Assembly (NCBI GenBank): GCA_022410635.1
Contig: JAJVDF010000209.1
Location: 393,678 to 457,677 of the forward strand
Reading direction: 5' to 3'
Source of the DNA: Tretioscincus oriximinensis
Lineage: Eukaryota > Chordata > Lepidosauria > Squamata > Gymnophthalmidae
DNA: 64,000 nucleotides
The notes under the pieces were generated by a model. The model was not told where the DNA came from, searched no databases, and saw only the letters and a list, made by a program, of their open reading frames with translations. Below are positions 9,455 through 20,975 of the stretch, in pieces. Each line of letters begins with the position of its first letter. Within the stretch, counting starts at the first letter, position 1. The position numbers and the translations under genes are program-made.

Positions 9455-11638
9455 AACACACAAGTGGTTTAAATTCCTATATATGGTGTGAAGACAAAAT
9501 TGTGTTCAGATGTTCAGAGGATATTTCTTTTGGCTATATGTGATCACCGTCTATGTTAAAGACTTCTTAGGGATTTTCGCCTCACTCTCCTCTTATGTCA
9601 TTTTTCGTGTTCAAAACCCCCCTTTGATCAAANTGGAAGCTTTCTGACTAAAAACCCTGTGACACTGAGAGCAAGGCAGGCATGTCCTTGACTCTGCCAT
9701 TGAGATCAAAGCTGGAAACATCCTTGCTGTGGTCTTGATGGTGGTGACTGAGATTTGATCCGCCCCAGCTCAACATCAAGTGTGATCTTGATCTGGAAAT
9801 TGGCAAGGCAGCTTCTTCTCCCCATGTAAAAATTACACCCAATTTTGAAGGCAACGGGGGAGGGGGGAGAAGGGTAAGCCCCTCCCTTGCTCACAGTGAC
9901 CTTGATGTGTAGGGACTAGCAGCATGCAGACAGCATGCTACTGCTACTTACATACAGTATGCTACTTATAGAAATATACAGATAGCGCTACTTATATACA
10001 GAATGCTATTCTTAATGCAGAGGGAGTAAGGGAGAGAGCGAGCACTCAGTCTCCTCTGTGTGTGACTCCTCCCTTAGACCATAAGGAGCTTTCCAAATGT
10101 GTTGGTTATAATATTTAAAAGCAGTTTCTCCCAACTCCACTCCCAAGGCAATCAGTATATTTCTTCATATGATATTGTTTCTCTTTCTCTCTTCTTTCCC
10201 TTTCTGACACATTTGAAATAAATATCTTTGATCAAAAAAGCCTTTGCAGTTTTCAGTGAAGCTTCATGTTTTACTAACTTTGAGGTGAGTGTACACTCAT
10301 CCTAAAAAAACCCTTTCTGCTCAAGCTGTCTAGCTTTGCATAGCAGATTCTGTAAGGCTGCTTCTATTCTAATGCCGGCAGCACACTTCTATATAGAGAA
10401 TTTGTACAATCCATGAGACTTATAGACCATTATAGTNAATAGGAGACCTATTTATACTCCCCATATCATTGCTCAAAGCACTGCTTCTGCTTACACACCA
10501 ATGAAGGAAGAGGGGATTAAAATAGGCTCTGATGCACTCTGATCAACAGTGAGTATTCCTAACAGAAATTACATGCTGTATTCACAATAGACTAAACCAG
10601 CAAAGTAGATTGAAAATGATGAGGTGCTGGTCACACCACAGGAATGATAAATGGGAACTCAGACCATTTTCAGCCTATATACACCACTTGGGACAGACAC
10701 TCTTCCTAGGGGAGGTGAGATAGATTAAGACATGTTGGATGGGTCAGTTCAGGTCACACAGATTATCCTCTGTGTTGTGACCAAGCAGGCCAGAGACTGA
10801 CATCTCTTCCCTTGGACTGTCTGGAGGAAACAAAAGCTTGCACGGCTCATGAACTTCTGAGCATGTTCTGAGTGCTGAGGGGCATTTACCTGACCCCTTT
10901 GCTTTGGCTTATCACTCAGATGAAACCTACCTTCAGAGATATGTGTATATACCTTGTCTTTCCTTATCACTGAAGCAGGTTACATGATTGTTGGAATTGG
11001 AAAGGAACAATCCAGACAAGAAATGGAAAAGGATTTTGGCATGTGAGCCCTAGGAATAGAGGACAGTCTAAAACATATTAATATAGAGTGGCCAAGATGC
11101 AAGTGGAGTGTGAAATTCTGATAATTAAAGAACTATAATACCTATTGATCAATTCAGTTAATAGTCTGTTGAAAAACTGTGCCCATGTTAAAATCCAGAT
11201 AGAAGAACATAGCAATGGGTTGCAAATCCCAATAATCCTTCCTAAGGCATTCTGAACATAGCTCCATTACATTGGGCTGTATACTGGACCAGCAAGCTTA
11301 CTAGGAGTTTCTCTTCAACATGATAGTATAGTTAAATGAAGGTCTCAACAGAGGCCTCCATCAGACAACACTAATCTGTGGAATGGAGGTTCACTGGTCA
11401 GTGCTGAAACACTAGGAAATATTGATGTAATGTAGGTTCCAAAGTTTTTATTGTCCATTTCCAAACCTTTTAACCTTTTGCTAAGATGATGAGTAAAGCA
11501 ATATTTTTCTAAACATCAACCTTCCTAATCTTCTTACCTCAGTTTGAAGACACAAAGACTAAATATTTACAGAGTCATTCTTCATGCAGAAGGAGGGAAC
11601 CTTGACCAGTAATTCTATTGGAATTGCAGAACAAATAC
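9455..11638. other. AT-rich unassigned DNA
   Basis: No supported gene. At 9915-10015 variants of GCTACTTATATACAG and AGCATGCTA recur as a loose local repeat. Nothing else recognised. Confidence 0.5.
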
Positions 11639-11639
11639 A

Positions 11640-11965
11640 TAAGAACAGAAGAGGAGCCCTGCTGAATCAGGCTTGAGCCCATCTAATCAAGCATTCTTCT
11701 CACACAGTGGCCGCCAACTGCACCTGGGCAGTCTCAAGCAGAAGAAGGCAAAAAGTCTCACCTGTTCTCGCCAGATGGCAAATGGTATTTCAGATGCCAT
11801 CTTGGAGGCAACATCAAGACAACTGTCCTAGGAACTGTTTATACCCTTGATGTCCATGAACTTGTCTAATCCTCTCTTAAAGCTATCCAGGATTTTGGCT
11901 AATTTCTGGAAGTAAAGAGGCTACTGGTAGATTAAATAAAACAGCTAAACGAACCATCTGCTTTC
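11640..11965 (-). mobile_element. CR1/L2-clade LINE, 3' end (family with CTTCTTATG terminus)
   Basis: It starts on the plus strand at CATAAGAACAGAAGAGGAGC, the reverse complement of the family's 3' terminus, and runs through GCACCTGGGCAGTCT, AAATGGTATTTCAG and ACCCTTGATGTCCATGAAC. The same order is seen in fuller copies at 40630-41287 (minus) and 14308-14905 (plus). Only the 3' UTR and last ORF2 codons are present, with substitutions. Confidence 0.8.
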
Positions 11966-14203
11966 CATTTGTGCTGCAAAATAAAGCTATGGTAAATCAT
12001 TTCAACATTATAAGCCATTTTCTGTATCTGATAATTATACACCAGGGAAATCTTTGACTTTGATCTTGATATTGGTGCTACAGCAACAAGCTGACAGCAG
12101 GGATGCAATGACGTATCTCATAGCCCGAGGCAAGCATAGAATCTGGTGCCCCCCCACATCTGGTGTCCCCCCCCCCCATCTGGTGCCTCTACCTAGCTTC
12201 TTTTAATTGATGCAGCTTTAATGGCATGCCACAGGTTGCAGCTGATCATGATATCACAGATGTGCCCAGAAGAGCTTCCATACAGTTTTCCACCTCCGTA
12301 CACTGTTCTGGAAACCCAGGATCAGGGCTTTGTAGTGGTGTATGGAGACAAGGGAAGGTGGGAGGGCCAATTTGTGCCCACTCCCCATCCTTCNCCAGGG
12401 GTGATGTCCCCCTGCACTCATCTGAGCACATCTGTGGATTAAGAACAGCTCTACTTCTATAGTGTTTTGATAATGAGCAGAGTGTAGTTTCCTGCGTGCA
12501 GATATTGCTTGAGACTCAAAACATGTACAGAATGCAATAAAAAGTTAACTCTAAGCTCAGTAGCTCCCTAGCAAAACACCAGGATTATTTAGGATGCCTC
12601 TACATGAGCAGAGCAGTTAGAAAGGTCTGCTGTCTGAAACAATAACTATAATAACCAGAACAAAAGTCACAAGACAAAGGCATCAAAAGCAAAAGAAACT
12701 GGATCTGATAGAACTGATATGATGATGTTGTTATGATACTCATAGGCTGGTGGAATACCTAGTTCAACAACTATTAATAACAATGTCATATCTATTTCAA
12801 ACCACAGTGGAAACAGAATGAAAGCCTACACTTGGGNAGGAGAAGGAGGAGAAGAGGAAGAATCCAGGTTTTTGTATCCTTCACTTTCACTTGGGCCTCC
12901 CCTCATAGTGACTGTGGCAATATGGAAACATCCTGGACTTAGTGACTGTAGACATTGATAGCTTTATCAGGTATATAAGCAACATGGATAAGCAGATGTA
13001 GACATGTTTTTTATAGAGCTGTTGGGTTGATTGCACAATACTGACATGGGTGAATTGATATGACTATATTACTTTTATGGATTTCAGATGGAGACTTGTA
13101 TTTTATAAATGATCCATTTTTTTCTTCTGGTGTTTTTGTCTTGAAACTTTTATTGTGGTCCTGACAATCTAATGTGGATCTCATGATTATCACTTTCTGG
13201 CCACTACTGCCAGATATGAAGAGCAATCTCAGGCTTACCTCAATATCTGGCAAACAGCTTTTGCAATCAAAGCCATTGGTAGGAAGCCAAGTGCCCACCT
13301 ACTTCTGTTTATTGTTTTTTATATGTTGGTTTGTCTGATTTCCAATAGCTCCAGTTGTCCCAACTGTGAAAGGTATTTGCTATCCATCAAAGTAAGTGGA
13401 ACTAATACGGGACTATTAGAGGAACCAGGGTAAATTGCTGAATATCCTGTAACAGGAATAGGTTGAATTTTTGGAAAACTCATTTGGGGTTAAATTGGAA
13501 ATGCTCAGATATGTCTGGCACTCCCAGTATAGANCTATAGAGCTTTCGCTGTCTATCTGGAGCTACTTTCAATGATAGTTATATTTCATATTTACCTTCT
13601 AGGGCTGTTTCCTGATCAAACAAAGCTACTTATTAAGACCCCTGGGACGGAGAGGCAACGAAACCATCCACTGTCATGCCACTAAATCTTGTTAAAAGGC
13701 TGTGAGTGTTTTTACCACCTTCTTCCATTTCCACCCTTTGAATAAGCAATGACAGCAGAGGCAACATACTCTGGCTGCTTTCTGTCCATTATGACTTAAC
13801 ACTAAACAGGAAGTGGTCAATTTCCCTAACCATTTCTGTTTATTGTTTGTTTTTGCCAGGTTGAACTTTGGGGGATAGGAATATAAGAGAAGCTGGCAGG
13901 ACCACAGCTCATTTAGTCAAACATTTTGCCACACACCGTGGCTGCTTGTTCCCTTGCCACCCTAATGGCTTGACACCTGCCTGAAGAAGGGGGGACTCCA
14001 TGGATAGTCCTGAGCCCAGGTGACTGCTAGGAGTACTCAGCTGGTGATAATTTTTTTAAAATCTTGTTTTGTGTAGGCTTAGTCTAAAAAAACTGATGTG
14101 GGCGATGTTTGGGAGTGTTATGGCTCCTAGTGAACCTAGAGGTACACTCCACAACTCAGCTATCCCAGTGCCAATGGATAATGCTGCCATTTGCTGCCTT
14201 CCT
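11966..14203. other. Unassigned DNA
   Basis: No supported gene. It holds the C-rich mini-repeat at 12140-12192. The stretch 13880-13960 (GAAGCTGGCAGGACCACAGC) may be an old LINE piece, not certain. Confidence 0.45.
12140..12192 (+). repeat. C-rich mini-tandem repeat
   Basis: Three units start ATCTGGTG and continue with C runs of 7, 14 and a short third ending, a slippage-prone simple array. Confidence 0.75.
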
Positions 14204-14276
14204 GCTGCTGGCTTTTGATGGCAGATTGAAATTTCCATGAAGCGGCCAAATCAAACTGCTATCGAAAGCCAGCAGC
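14204..14276. repeat. 21-bp inverted repeat
   Basis: GCTGCTGGCTTTTGATGGCAG (14204-14224, given here only to show its core) pairs with 14256-14276 at 19 of 21 positions, leaving a 31-base loop. Possibly a degraded palindromic element, or chance structure in CTG-rich DNA. Confidence 0.5.
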
Positions 14277-14307
14277 AAAAGCAGGATATTGTGGCCATTT
14301 CCATCAG

Positions 14308-14905
14308 CACCAGCAGGGCAGCTTGGAGTGCAGAAAAGGGCAACAAAAATTATCACGGGTCTGGAGCACCTCCCTTATGAAGTCAGTCTGCAANGTCTGA
14401 GCCTCTTCAGCCTCGAAAGGCGACGTTTGAGAGGTGATCTGATTGAAGTGTACAAAATCATGCATGGGATCGACAGAGTGAATAGAGAAAAAAATAGGGT
14501 GAACGTTTTCTCTATCACACAACACTAGGACTAGAGAGCACTCCTTAAAACTGATGGGTAGAAAAGTGAGAACAGACAAAGGAAAGTATTTTTTCACCCA
14601 GAGGCTCATTGGCCTGTGGAATTTACATTCTGAAGAGGTAGTGGTAGCTAACAAGATAGGACTAGACAGGTTTATGGACACCAAGATTATAAATGGGTAC
14701 TAGGATGGATGTCTGGATGCTGCCTCTGGAATGGAGCAACAGGCAGGACTCCTGAAATACCATTTGCGGGGAGTCATAAACAGGAGCATATTTTGCTTTC
14801 TGCTGTTCAGACTGCCCAGGTGCATCTGGTGGGCCTCTGTGTGTGACAGAATGCTGGACTAGATGGGCTGTGGGCTGATCCAGTATGGCTCTTCTTATGT
14901 GTTTC
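14308..14905 (+). mobile_element. CR1/L2-clade LINE, ORF2 C-terminus and 3' UTR
   Basis: The first ~200 bases encode the end of a LINE ORF2: [52 protein letters not shown] frame break near 14525 precedes GRKVRTDKGKYFFTQRLIGL. The 3' UTR includes CAGGTGCATCTGGTGGGCC and ends GATCCAGTATGGCTCTTCTT-ATG. The YKIMHG and KYFFTQR segments are homologous to the YKYLKG and KNFLTVR segments of CR1, but the 3' UTR differs, so this is a different family of the same clade. Confidence 0.85.
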
Positions 14906-14997
14906 TGGGTTTTCCAGGAGCCAGATGTCTCTCCTGAGAAAATGAGTTATATCAGGCAGCTAATGCTGTTTGATGAGAGAACAGAGTAGACTGAGAG

Positions 14998-15170
14998 GAT
15001 TAGTGCTCAGGAGATGACCTCTCATCTGAGAGGTCGGGTTTTGAAGCCCTGTGTCGGATGTGGGGTGGAGTGAGCATCTTCTACTAGCCTGTAGTTAGAA
15101 TTGCAAGAAATTACAACTGACTGCAACTAGATAAATAGGAACCACCACAGCCTGATTTGAAAATGGATGA
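14998..15170 (+). mobile_element. tRNA-derived SINE (family B), 3'-truncated
   Basis: It has the order of the full copy at 39043-39349: TCTCATCTGAGAGGTCGGGT, TTTGAAGCCCTGTGTCGGAT (B-box region), TAGCCTGTAG, GAATTGCAAGAAATTACAAC and GGAACCACCACAGCCTG, then stops before the pyrimidine tail. Confidence 0.8.
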
Positions 15171-16215
15171 TTGCACAATGGGCAAAGCTGCAGTTCCAAN
15201 AAAGTGAGGGCTGAGTAAAAGTGATTACATTTTTCAGCACTAGCTTTGCTTTTTTGGGGGAAATCTGTTGCGACTCTTTCTTGCTGTTGGATGGATGCAT
15301 GGCTGCTCCATTGCTGTTCCTAGTAAATGGAAAAGGAATCAGGCCAGTACTGAGTGACTCTGATTTAACTTTCCCTTTAGTGAGGATGGGGCCTTTAAGT
15401 CATCCAAGGTGTTATCACTCTCTCTTCTGAAAGTGAATTCCATAGACAAATGACTAGAGGCTTGAAATCTGTGATGCAAAGGGTATATTCATACCATTTC
15501 TCCTTGCCTTGCAGTTGGATTGCTGCACAGATAATCCTTTTTCAGACTGTTAACATGAAAAGCAAAAATTGGACTGCCACCATCTTTCAATCTATGTTTT
15601 TCAGACTATATTCTCTTCCAAGTAATTATATCACCCTGCCTAGCATTTGATGTGCCTGGGAGATTGTCCAAATGCAGCCTGATGAGAGGGAGGGTAAGAA
15701 GTCAAAACAAAGCAGAAAAAGAGTCTTCTGGAAAGATGTCAATAAAGCAGTCTAAGCTTTTCCTGCTTATTTTTGTAACTGTAAATCTAGGATGCACTTG
15801 GGTGATCCTTGAGATGTTTGCAATGACACTAGTAACTTTTATAAAATATTAACACTGTGGATGTTGTCTGTAGATGCCAAAGAAATTTTTCATTCAGAGA
15901 AGATCTTTATCATGCAAAATCTTTGTTTTTATGGGAAACAAGAATTTCTACTCCAGTCTCATTCCTTTCAAATCATATAGAAAATATATTATAAATGGGT
16001 GGAATACAGTTTTCCTATTGCAAAAATCTATCATGCAGGTAGCAGGAACCATTCTGGGCTATGTTCTAGAATAACACCCAGAGCATAAATAGACAACGTT
16101 TTTTTTAAAAAAAAATCCTGATGTTATTCTCTGCTATGTATATAACATCTAAAGAGCTTAATTACAGGGAAAGGTAAAAAAGTTCACGTAGAACTTGCCA
16201 GAAGAGTAAAATTCG
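15171..16215. other. AT-rich unassigned DNA
   Basis: Several short open frames occur (15450-16074) but none has recognisable domains or splice context. No known repeat recognised. Confidence 0.5.
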
Positions 16216-16419
16216 AGTCCTTAAGTATCAGTTGTTTTAATATATTGGTTTGGTTTTAATGCATAGATTTTTTTTATTGTAAACCGCCCTGAGTCCTTTG
16301 GGTGTAGGGCAGGATAGAAATACTGCCCTACACCCAAAGGACTCAGGGCGGTTTACAATAAAAAAAATCTATGCATTAAAACCAAACCAATATATTAAAA
16401 CAACTGATACTTATGGACT
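16216..16419. repeat. Nearly perfect palindrome, 97-bp arms
   Basis: The left arm 16216-16312 is the reverse complement of 16323-16419, matching at 96 of 97 positions by my count (91 in a row, 16222-16312), with a 10-base centre GATAGAAATA. Each arm holds a LINE/SINE-type tail (AAACCGCCCTGAGTCCTTTG, GGTGTAGGGCAG). The right arm is followed by AATAAATAAATAAATAAAT. Near-identity of the arms implies a recent inverted duplication. Confidence 0.97.
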
Positions 16420-16444
16420 TGAATAAATAAATAAATAAATATTG

Positions 16445-17107
16445 ATCCGTACACACTTACATCTGCACGAGCTGCCTTTTTCTGTTATTCTAGATTAAAG
16501 CAATTGCTATTCCGTCTGCTCATTCCTGTGATATTCCACGTTGTTGCCTATAAGATCCATGAGAGAACTGGTATTACCGTCACATAAAGGTTCAATAATT
16601 TTTCCTCATCCTCACATGGCTGCCAGCCTCCTCTGTGAGTGATTTCTCTCTATTGATCAATTTTCCCCTCCTATGTACAGAATCTTGCTTGACTTCTTGC
16701 TGTGTGTGTGTGAAATCCCACTACCGTGCACCACTAGGCATGCTAGTGGTTTTATGGAGGACTCCTCAATAATGTCGGGAAAAATGGGCTATAGTAAATC
16801 CTGGAGCAATGGGGCTTTTAAGCAAATGGATTGCTGAAAATGTGTGACCACGCACAGTGGATTCACCTCAATGTTACTATGGTAGAGATAGAAATCTGTA
16901 ATGTGGATGCAGCCTTGGTTATAACTGAAACTCAGATTCAAATTGCATGAGTTACATGCAATGACAACTTATGTACAAAGTGAGAACAATTCATTATTAA
17001 AGAACTGTTGAAAATGCATGTTACCCAAGTCTGGATGATATTTTTTCCTGTTTTTATTTTTCAAAACATATGTTGAGCTACTATGCAATGATGGCTTAAT
17101 CAGAGAT
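16445..17107. other. AT-rich unassigned DNA
   Basis: No gene or recognised repeat. Confidence 0.5.
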
Positions 17108-17395
17108 GGTGATTAACCAGAAGAGGTGGTGATAGCTAGCAGCCTGGATAGATTCAAGACAGGGTCAGATAGGTTTATGAACACCAAAGGTATAAATAGC
17201 TACTAGGGTGGATCTTTTGAAACTGCCTCTGGGTTGGAGCAACAGGTAGTATTCGTGAAATACCATTTGTAGGAGTCGAGAATAGGTGAAGACTTTGCCT
17301 TCTTCTATACAGACTGCCCAGGTGCAACTGGTGGGCCTCTGTGTGAGACAGAAAACTGGCCTGATTCAGCATGGCTCTTCTTATGAGATAATGGT
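17108..17395 (+). mobile_element. CR1/L2-clade LINE 3' UTR fragment
   Basis: It matches the 3' half of the copy at 14308-14905: GGTTTATGAACACCAAAGGT, CTGCCCAGGTGCAACTGGTG, and the terminus CAGCATGGCTCTTCTTATGA. It is more diverged and lacks the ORF2 end apart from GAAGAGGTGGTGATAGC. Confidence 0.82.
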
Positions 17396-17826
17396 CAAAG
17401 GGATTTTTGTAGTGGACACTCTTATCCGGTGTCTTCAAGCAAAACTGTTATTGTTTTGACAAAAGGTGTGGAGTGTTTGCTTCCCTGAACTCGTTCCTAT
17501 TTCAGGCAGGGCTAACCTTTGAGCCAGGTTTGTTTACATCTAACACACATGTGATTCACCTCAGTCTCTTAATGCAAAGGTTTTCCTGTTATTTCTCAAG
17601 TCTGTTTGGCAATTCTGTACCTATGTGCACTAATTGTTTTCTGAGTACCATATTTTAGATCCTTCTGCTTATGCCAGTGTGTCCACAGCTGGCATAGTAG
17701 CCTTACAATTTAAAATAAGAGAGGGCTTTCTTTATAAAGTTTGGTTATTCAATTATACAATAAATTAATGACTGTTAACGTCAAAATGGCCTGCCCTTCA
17801 TTACATGTGCTTGCTGAGACTCAACA
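17396..17826. other. Unassigned DNA
   Basis: No gene or recognised repeat. Confidence 0.45.
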
Positions 17827-17903
17827 ACTAGCATGTAGATGGCACATTCCTATTCTGAGATATTGCCTAGAAGTAGGCTCAGTGGGGACGGGACGGGGCC
17901 TTT
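17827..17903. mobile_element. Palindromic MITE family 2, right half
   Basis: AACTAGCATGTAGATGGCA, then TATTCTGAGATATTGCCTAG and AGGCTCAGTGGGGAC match the right arm of the full copy at 44151-44333. The left arm is missing or too diverged. Confidence 0.6.
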
Positions 17904-17904
17904 C

Positions 17905-18262
17905 TGTGCTTTCTCTCCTTCTTTATTTCTCTCCTCCTTTTTTCTCCTTCCATCTACCTCCTCTTCAGACCTTCCCTCCTTGCTTCATAATATATGGGTT
18001 GAGTTCTAGATTTCGTTTGTGGTGTGTTTAGAGTGTGAATAACCAAAATTTTTAGCATAGTTTTTATTTATTTTACTCCTAATGTGGTTTTTAATTTTCT
18101 GTGGCTGTTCTTTCTTCCCTTTCCTCTTTTTCTTTCTGTCCTTTCTTTCTCTTTCTCTTTCCTTCCTTATTTCTGTCCTCCTTTTCCTTTTTTCCTCCTT
18201 CCCCCTTCCTTCTTTTTTCTTCCTCTTTCTACCTCCCCTTTGGTCCTAATCTGTTTTGAATT
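17905..18262 (+). repeat. Pyrimidine-rich blocks
   Basis: Two C/T-rich blocks (about 17905-17990 and 18105-18262) of CTTT, CCTT and CTCC words flank ~110 bases of ordinary sequence. Open frames here are artefacts of base composition. Confidence 0.85.
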
Positions 18263-18355
18263 CTGCATTTTTTAAAAATGGTTTCTGCTGAGTATATGTC
18301 CTATATATATAAAAAAATCACTTCTAATTTGTGTTGAGTTGTAGTTTTTCTAGTG

Positions 18356-18470
18356 GGCAGAATGGTTCTCAGTTACATTTCTGCCTGNTTTTCTGTACTG
18401 CTTCAGCAGCATCTTTGTTTCTGGCAGAATGGCTCCCAGTTGCATTTCTGCCTGCTTTTCAATGCTGGTT
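18356..18470 (+). repeat. Diverged direct repeat, 67-bp period
   Basis: GGCAGAATGGTTCTCAGTTA at 18356 is echoed by GGCAGAATGGCTCCCAGTTG at 18423; both continue CATTTCTGCCTG and TTTTC. About 90 percent similar by eye over ~45 bases. Confidence 0.75.
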
Positions 18471-18479
18471 CTACGATTT

Positions 18480-18622
18480 AAGAACTATCTAAGACCTTCA
18501 ATTAGATCACCTCTCAAACACCACCTTTCAAGGCTGAAGAGGCCCAAACATTGCAGATGGATTTCATAAAGAAGGTGCTCCAGTCCTCTGACTGTTCTAG
18601 TTGCCCTTTTCTGCACCTCAGA
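18480..18622 (-). mobile_element. CR1/L2-clade LINE ORF2 C-terminal fragment
   Basis: Minus-strand reading gives [19 protein letters not shown], then [20 protein letters not shown], matching the ORF2 end of the copy at 14308. No 3' UTR follows. Confidence 0.82.
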
Positions 18623-18629
18623 AATGAGA

Positions 18630-19077
18630 TTTATAAAGAGGCTAAACAACACTTGCTGACTTGTTTTTTTATTCTTTTCCTGCACACTGGTTTGATTAGG
18701 TAACCTGATTATAAATGAGTCCCTGAGTTAACTTCCTGTAATAGCAAAAATGTTTCCTGTGGATGGGTCACTAAGTGCAGAGGGCTAGCTGTGGTGCAAC
18801 TTGGGAGCTGTAGTCTTCAGGACATCAGGCAAATAGCATTAGAAGTGGAAGAAAAAAAATATTTTATCAGGAAAAGTATCACCCAGCCAGCATCATCGTC
18901 GTCACTAGCAGATATATTTACTTGTTTTTCCTTCTTTTTAAAGAAGCACAATTGAAAACCATATTAGGTGTGTTATTTATTATTATTTCATAAATACACT
19001 TGCTTAGTTTATACCCAGATTCAGGAATTGGGAAAAATAATGGGGGAAAGAGTGGAATAAAGGCGGCAGGATGGAAT
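18630..19077. other. AT-rich unassigned DNA
   Basis: No gene or recognised repeat. Confidence 0.45.
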
Positions 19078-19245
19078 GAAGAAAAGAAGGAAGGAAAGAA
19101 AGAAAGAAGGATAAAAGGAAAGAGCAGGAAGGACGGAAGGACAAAAGTGATGTCACTTCCTGCCCCACCCCAGGGAAGTGATGACGCTCCCTGTCCCGCC
19201 CCGGAAGGAATGTCACTTCCTGTCCCACCCCCAGAAGTGATGTCA
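19078..19245 (+). repeat. GGAA-type purine tract followed by ~30-bp minisatellite
   Basis: 19078-19142 is nearly pure purine (GAAG, GGAA, GAAA words). From 19145 a ~30-bp unit recurs at 19145, 19176, 19205 and 19235, with core AAGTGATGTCACTTCCTG then CCCCACCCC. The units contain ETS-like ACTTCCTG and CRE-like TGATGTCA words. A 233-codon frame across this block is repeat-derived. Confidence 0.8.
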
Positions 19246-19479
19246 AAAAATCAGGGCGCGCTGTGCGTGCCAAGAACTCCTAGCATCCAACATTTGTGCT
19301 GGGGTAGCGCCCCCCCCCAGGAAAAAACTGCACCAGCCACCACTGATTACCCATGCACAAATTCTACCAATTTGGTAGCAACATCACCTTCAATCTGCCT
19401 CACAAGTTCATGCATGTACAGCAATCCACTCGCTAAAAAGGTCCATTGTTGTGGAATTTCTAGCTGTGCAGTTTGTGCA

Positions 19480-19720
19480 ATTCAACAGTGGGCATTTTCT
19501 AAAATCCAAAAGAAAGTTTCTGGGGACATTCAGCAATGTGAACTTGGCAAATCTCGCAAGACTTCAGGGCAACATATAAAAGCTCATTGGCTCTTAGCTT
19601 GGAGAGAATGCCTGGGAATTGTGGGAAGGCTCATAGAGAATGCTGGGGAATGTAATACGGCAAGAGCAGAAATGCCTTATGGGGCTCACCTTATGGGGTG
19701 AATGGCGAATGCATTTTAAA
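19480..19720 (+). repeat. Dispersed repeat family R1, copy 1
   Basis: It shares an ordered set of words with 42900-43110 and 62195-62420: CTCGCAAGACTTCAGGGC, ATATAAAAGCTCATTGGCTC, AGAGAATGCTGGGGAATG, then AGCAGAAATGCCTTATGGGG. The central TATAAAAGCTCATTGG resembles a TATA plus inverted CCAAT arrangement. The class is unknown to me. Confidence 0.55.
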
Positions 19721-20748
19721 AGAAATAGCAAGGCAAACTATGTCACGGGGAAGCTCTCTAATTTGTCAGAATTCTGTTTTTTTTCTTATACTGCTTGCAT
19801 CTTTTTTGGTCAGTAATTAGATTTTTTTTTAACTCTTCACATATGAATATGCTTATTTTTGTCCATCATGAGAAAAGCCTCATTGCACTAGGGCTTATTA
19901 TGCTTCAGAAAATTGTCTTGGATACGAGTCNATTCACATGACATTCCAGGCTAGCAAGGTCTGTGAATAGTATTTGGATCCTGAAAAAAATCAAAACATT
20001 ATTTGAGGAGATCAAAGGGAAGTCTCCCACTGGAATATTCCTCCTATCTACCACTGGAGCAAAAGGCACAGTACAAAACAGGTATATCTTTCCTATGTAC
20101 TGTATGTGTATCTTTATTCCACAATTCCTTTTATTGCTGGAGTAGTGTCTTCAGTTCGTGACTACTTATCTGGCAGGGACAGAATTTGCACTCAATGCAC
20201 TCTGCCCTTTGAACGGATCCTGTTGCAATGCTAAGTATGTCAAAGCCCGTGATAGTAGAATTATTTGGGCCAAACTCTGATCTCAGTTACACTAGACAAC
20301 CTTACTGAACTCACAGGAAAAAGCCGAAAGGGAATTATTGGTTTTCATGGCTGTTAAAAAGGTGGTGCACATTTCTTTGGAAATCAGTTATTAGGCAAAG
20401 AGCAATCAATAATAATACTGTTGTTGAACAAAGATAGAGCTGGCCTTTTATTGTTTAAAAAAGTACAATCTACCACAGACAAATCTTTGAGCAGTAATAT
20501 ATTATAAAAGGTATATCATAACTCACTCTCAATGTTACCAAACAAACACTTCTTTTGTTTATGACAAAACATCCTTTAATTCCCACCAATATCATATTTT
20601 TATTTCAATGAAGGATCCACATTTTTTAGAAAAAGAAATTAAAGATTCATTTCTACAAGTCAGTCATATCTATTTCTGCCAAATCTAACCATTCTGTCTT
20701 GGTGATTTGGTGATCTGTCTTGGTGATTTTGAATAGGGTGTTTTCTAT
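19721..20748. other. AT-rich unassigned DNA
   Basis: No gene. 20268-20325 (GGGCCAAACTCTGATCTCAG, TTACACTAG) resembles an old repeat widespread in amniotes that starts with TGGGCCA and a CTCTCAGTTACAC core; assignment is weak. Confidence 0.45.
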
Positions 20749-20975
20749 GGCAGCCCCCAGACTATGAAGTAGTTCCTTTGTGGTGCGTCAATCATAATCT
20801 CTGCACATATTTAGAACATGCTTGAAGACATACCTCTTTAGCATGGCCTTTGGCTGAAAAAACTGCTCTGTCTTCTCAACCCAAATGTTTTTAATATGTT
20901 CATTTGGGTTTTTATTGTTAAGTGCACTGAGAGCTTCTGATATAGGGCAGTACAGAAATATAAACAAATATATCC
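20749..20975 (+). mobile_element. L2-like LINE 3' end
   Basis: GCAGCCCCCAGACTATGAAG encodes the P-R-L-W-N-type C-terminal segment of L2 ORF2 (degenerate). It is followed by CATATTTAGAACATGCTTGA (FRxCLKT-like), then the 3' UTR word GTGCACTGAGAGCTTCTGAT, TATAGGGCAGTACAGAAATA and a short A-rich tail. It aligns with 35697-35920. Confidence 0.75.

Noticed and set aside
9230..9463. 77-codon minus-strand frame
   Set aside because: It is the SINE body plus its inverted head, not a gene.
16320..16330. Hypothesis that the palindrome is an assembly artefact
   Set aside because: There is no N at or near the centre, the arms differ at one position, and the two flanks are different; still worth confirming with long reads.
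19000..19701. 233-codon open frame
   Set aside because: It runs through a GGAA tract, a ~30-bp minisatellite and dispersed repeat R1; no conserved domain, composition changes with each repeat.
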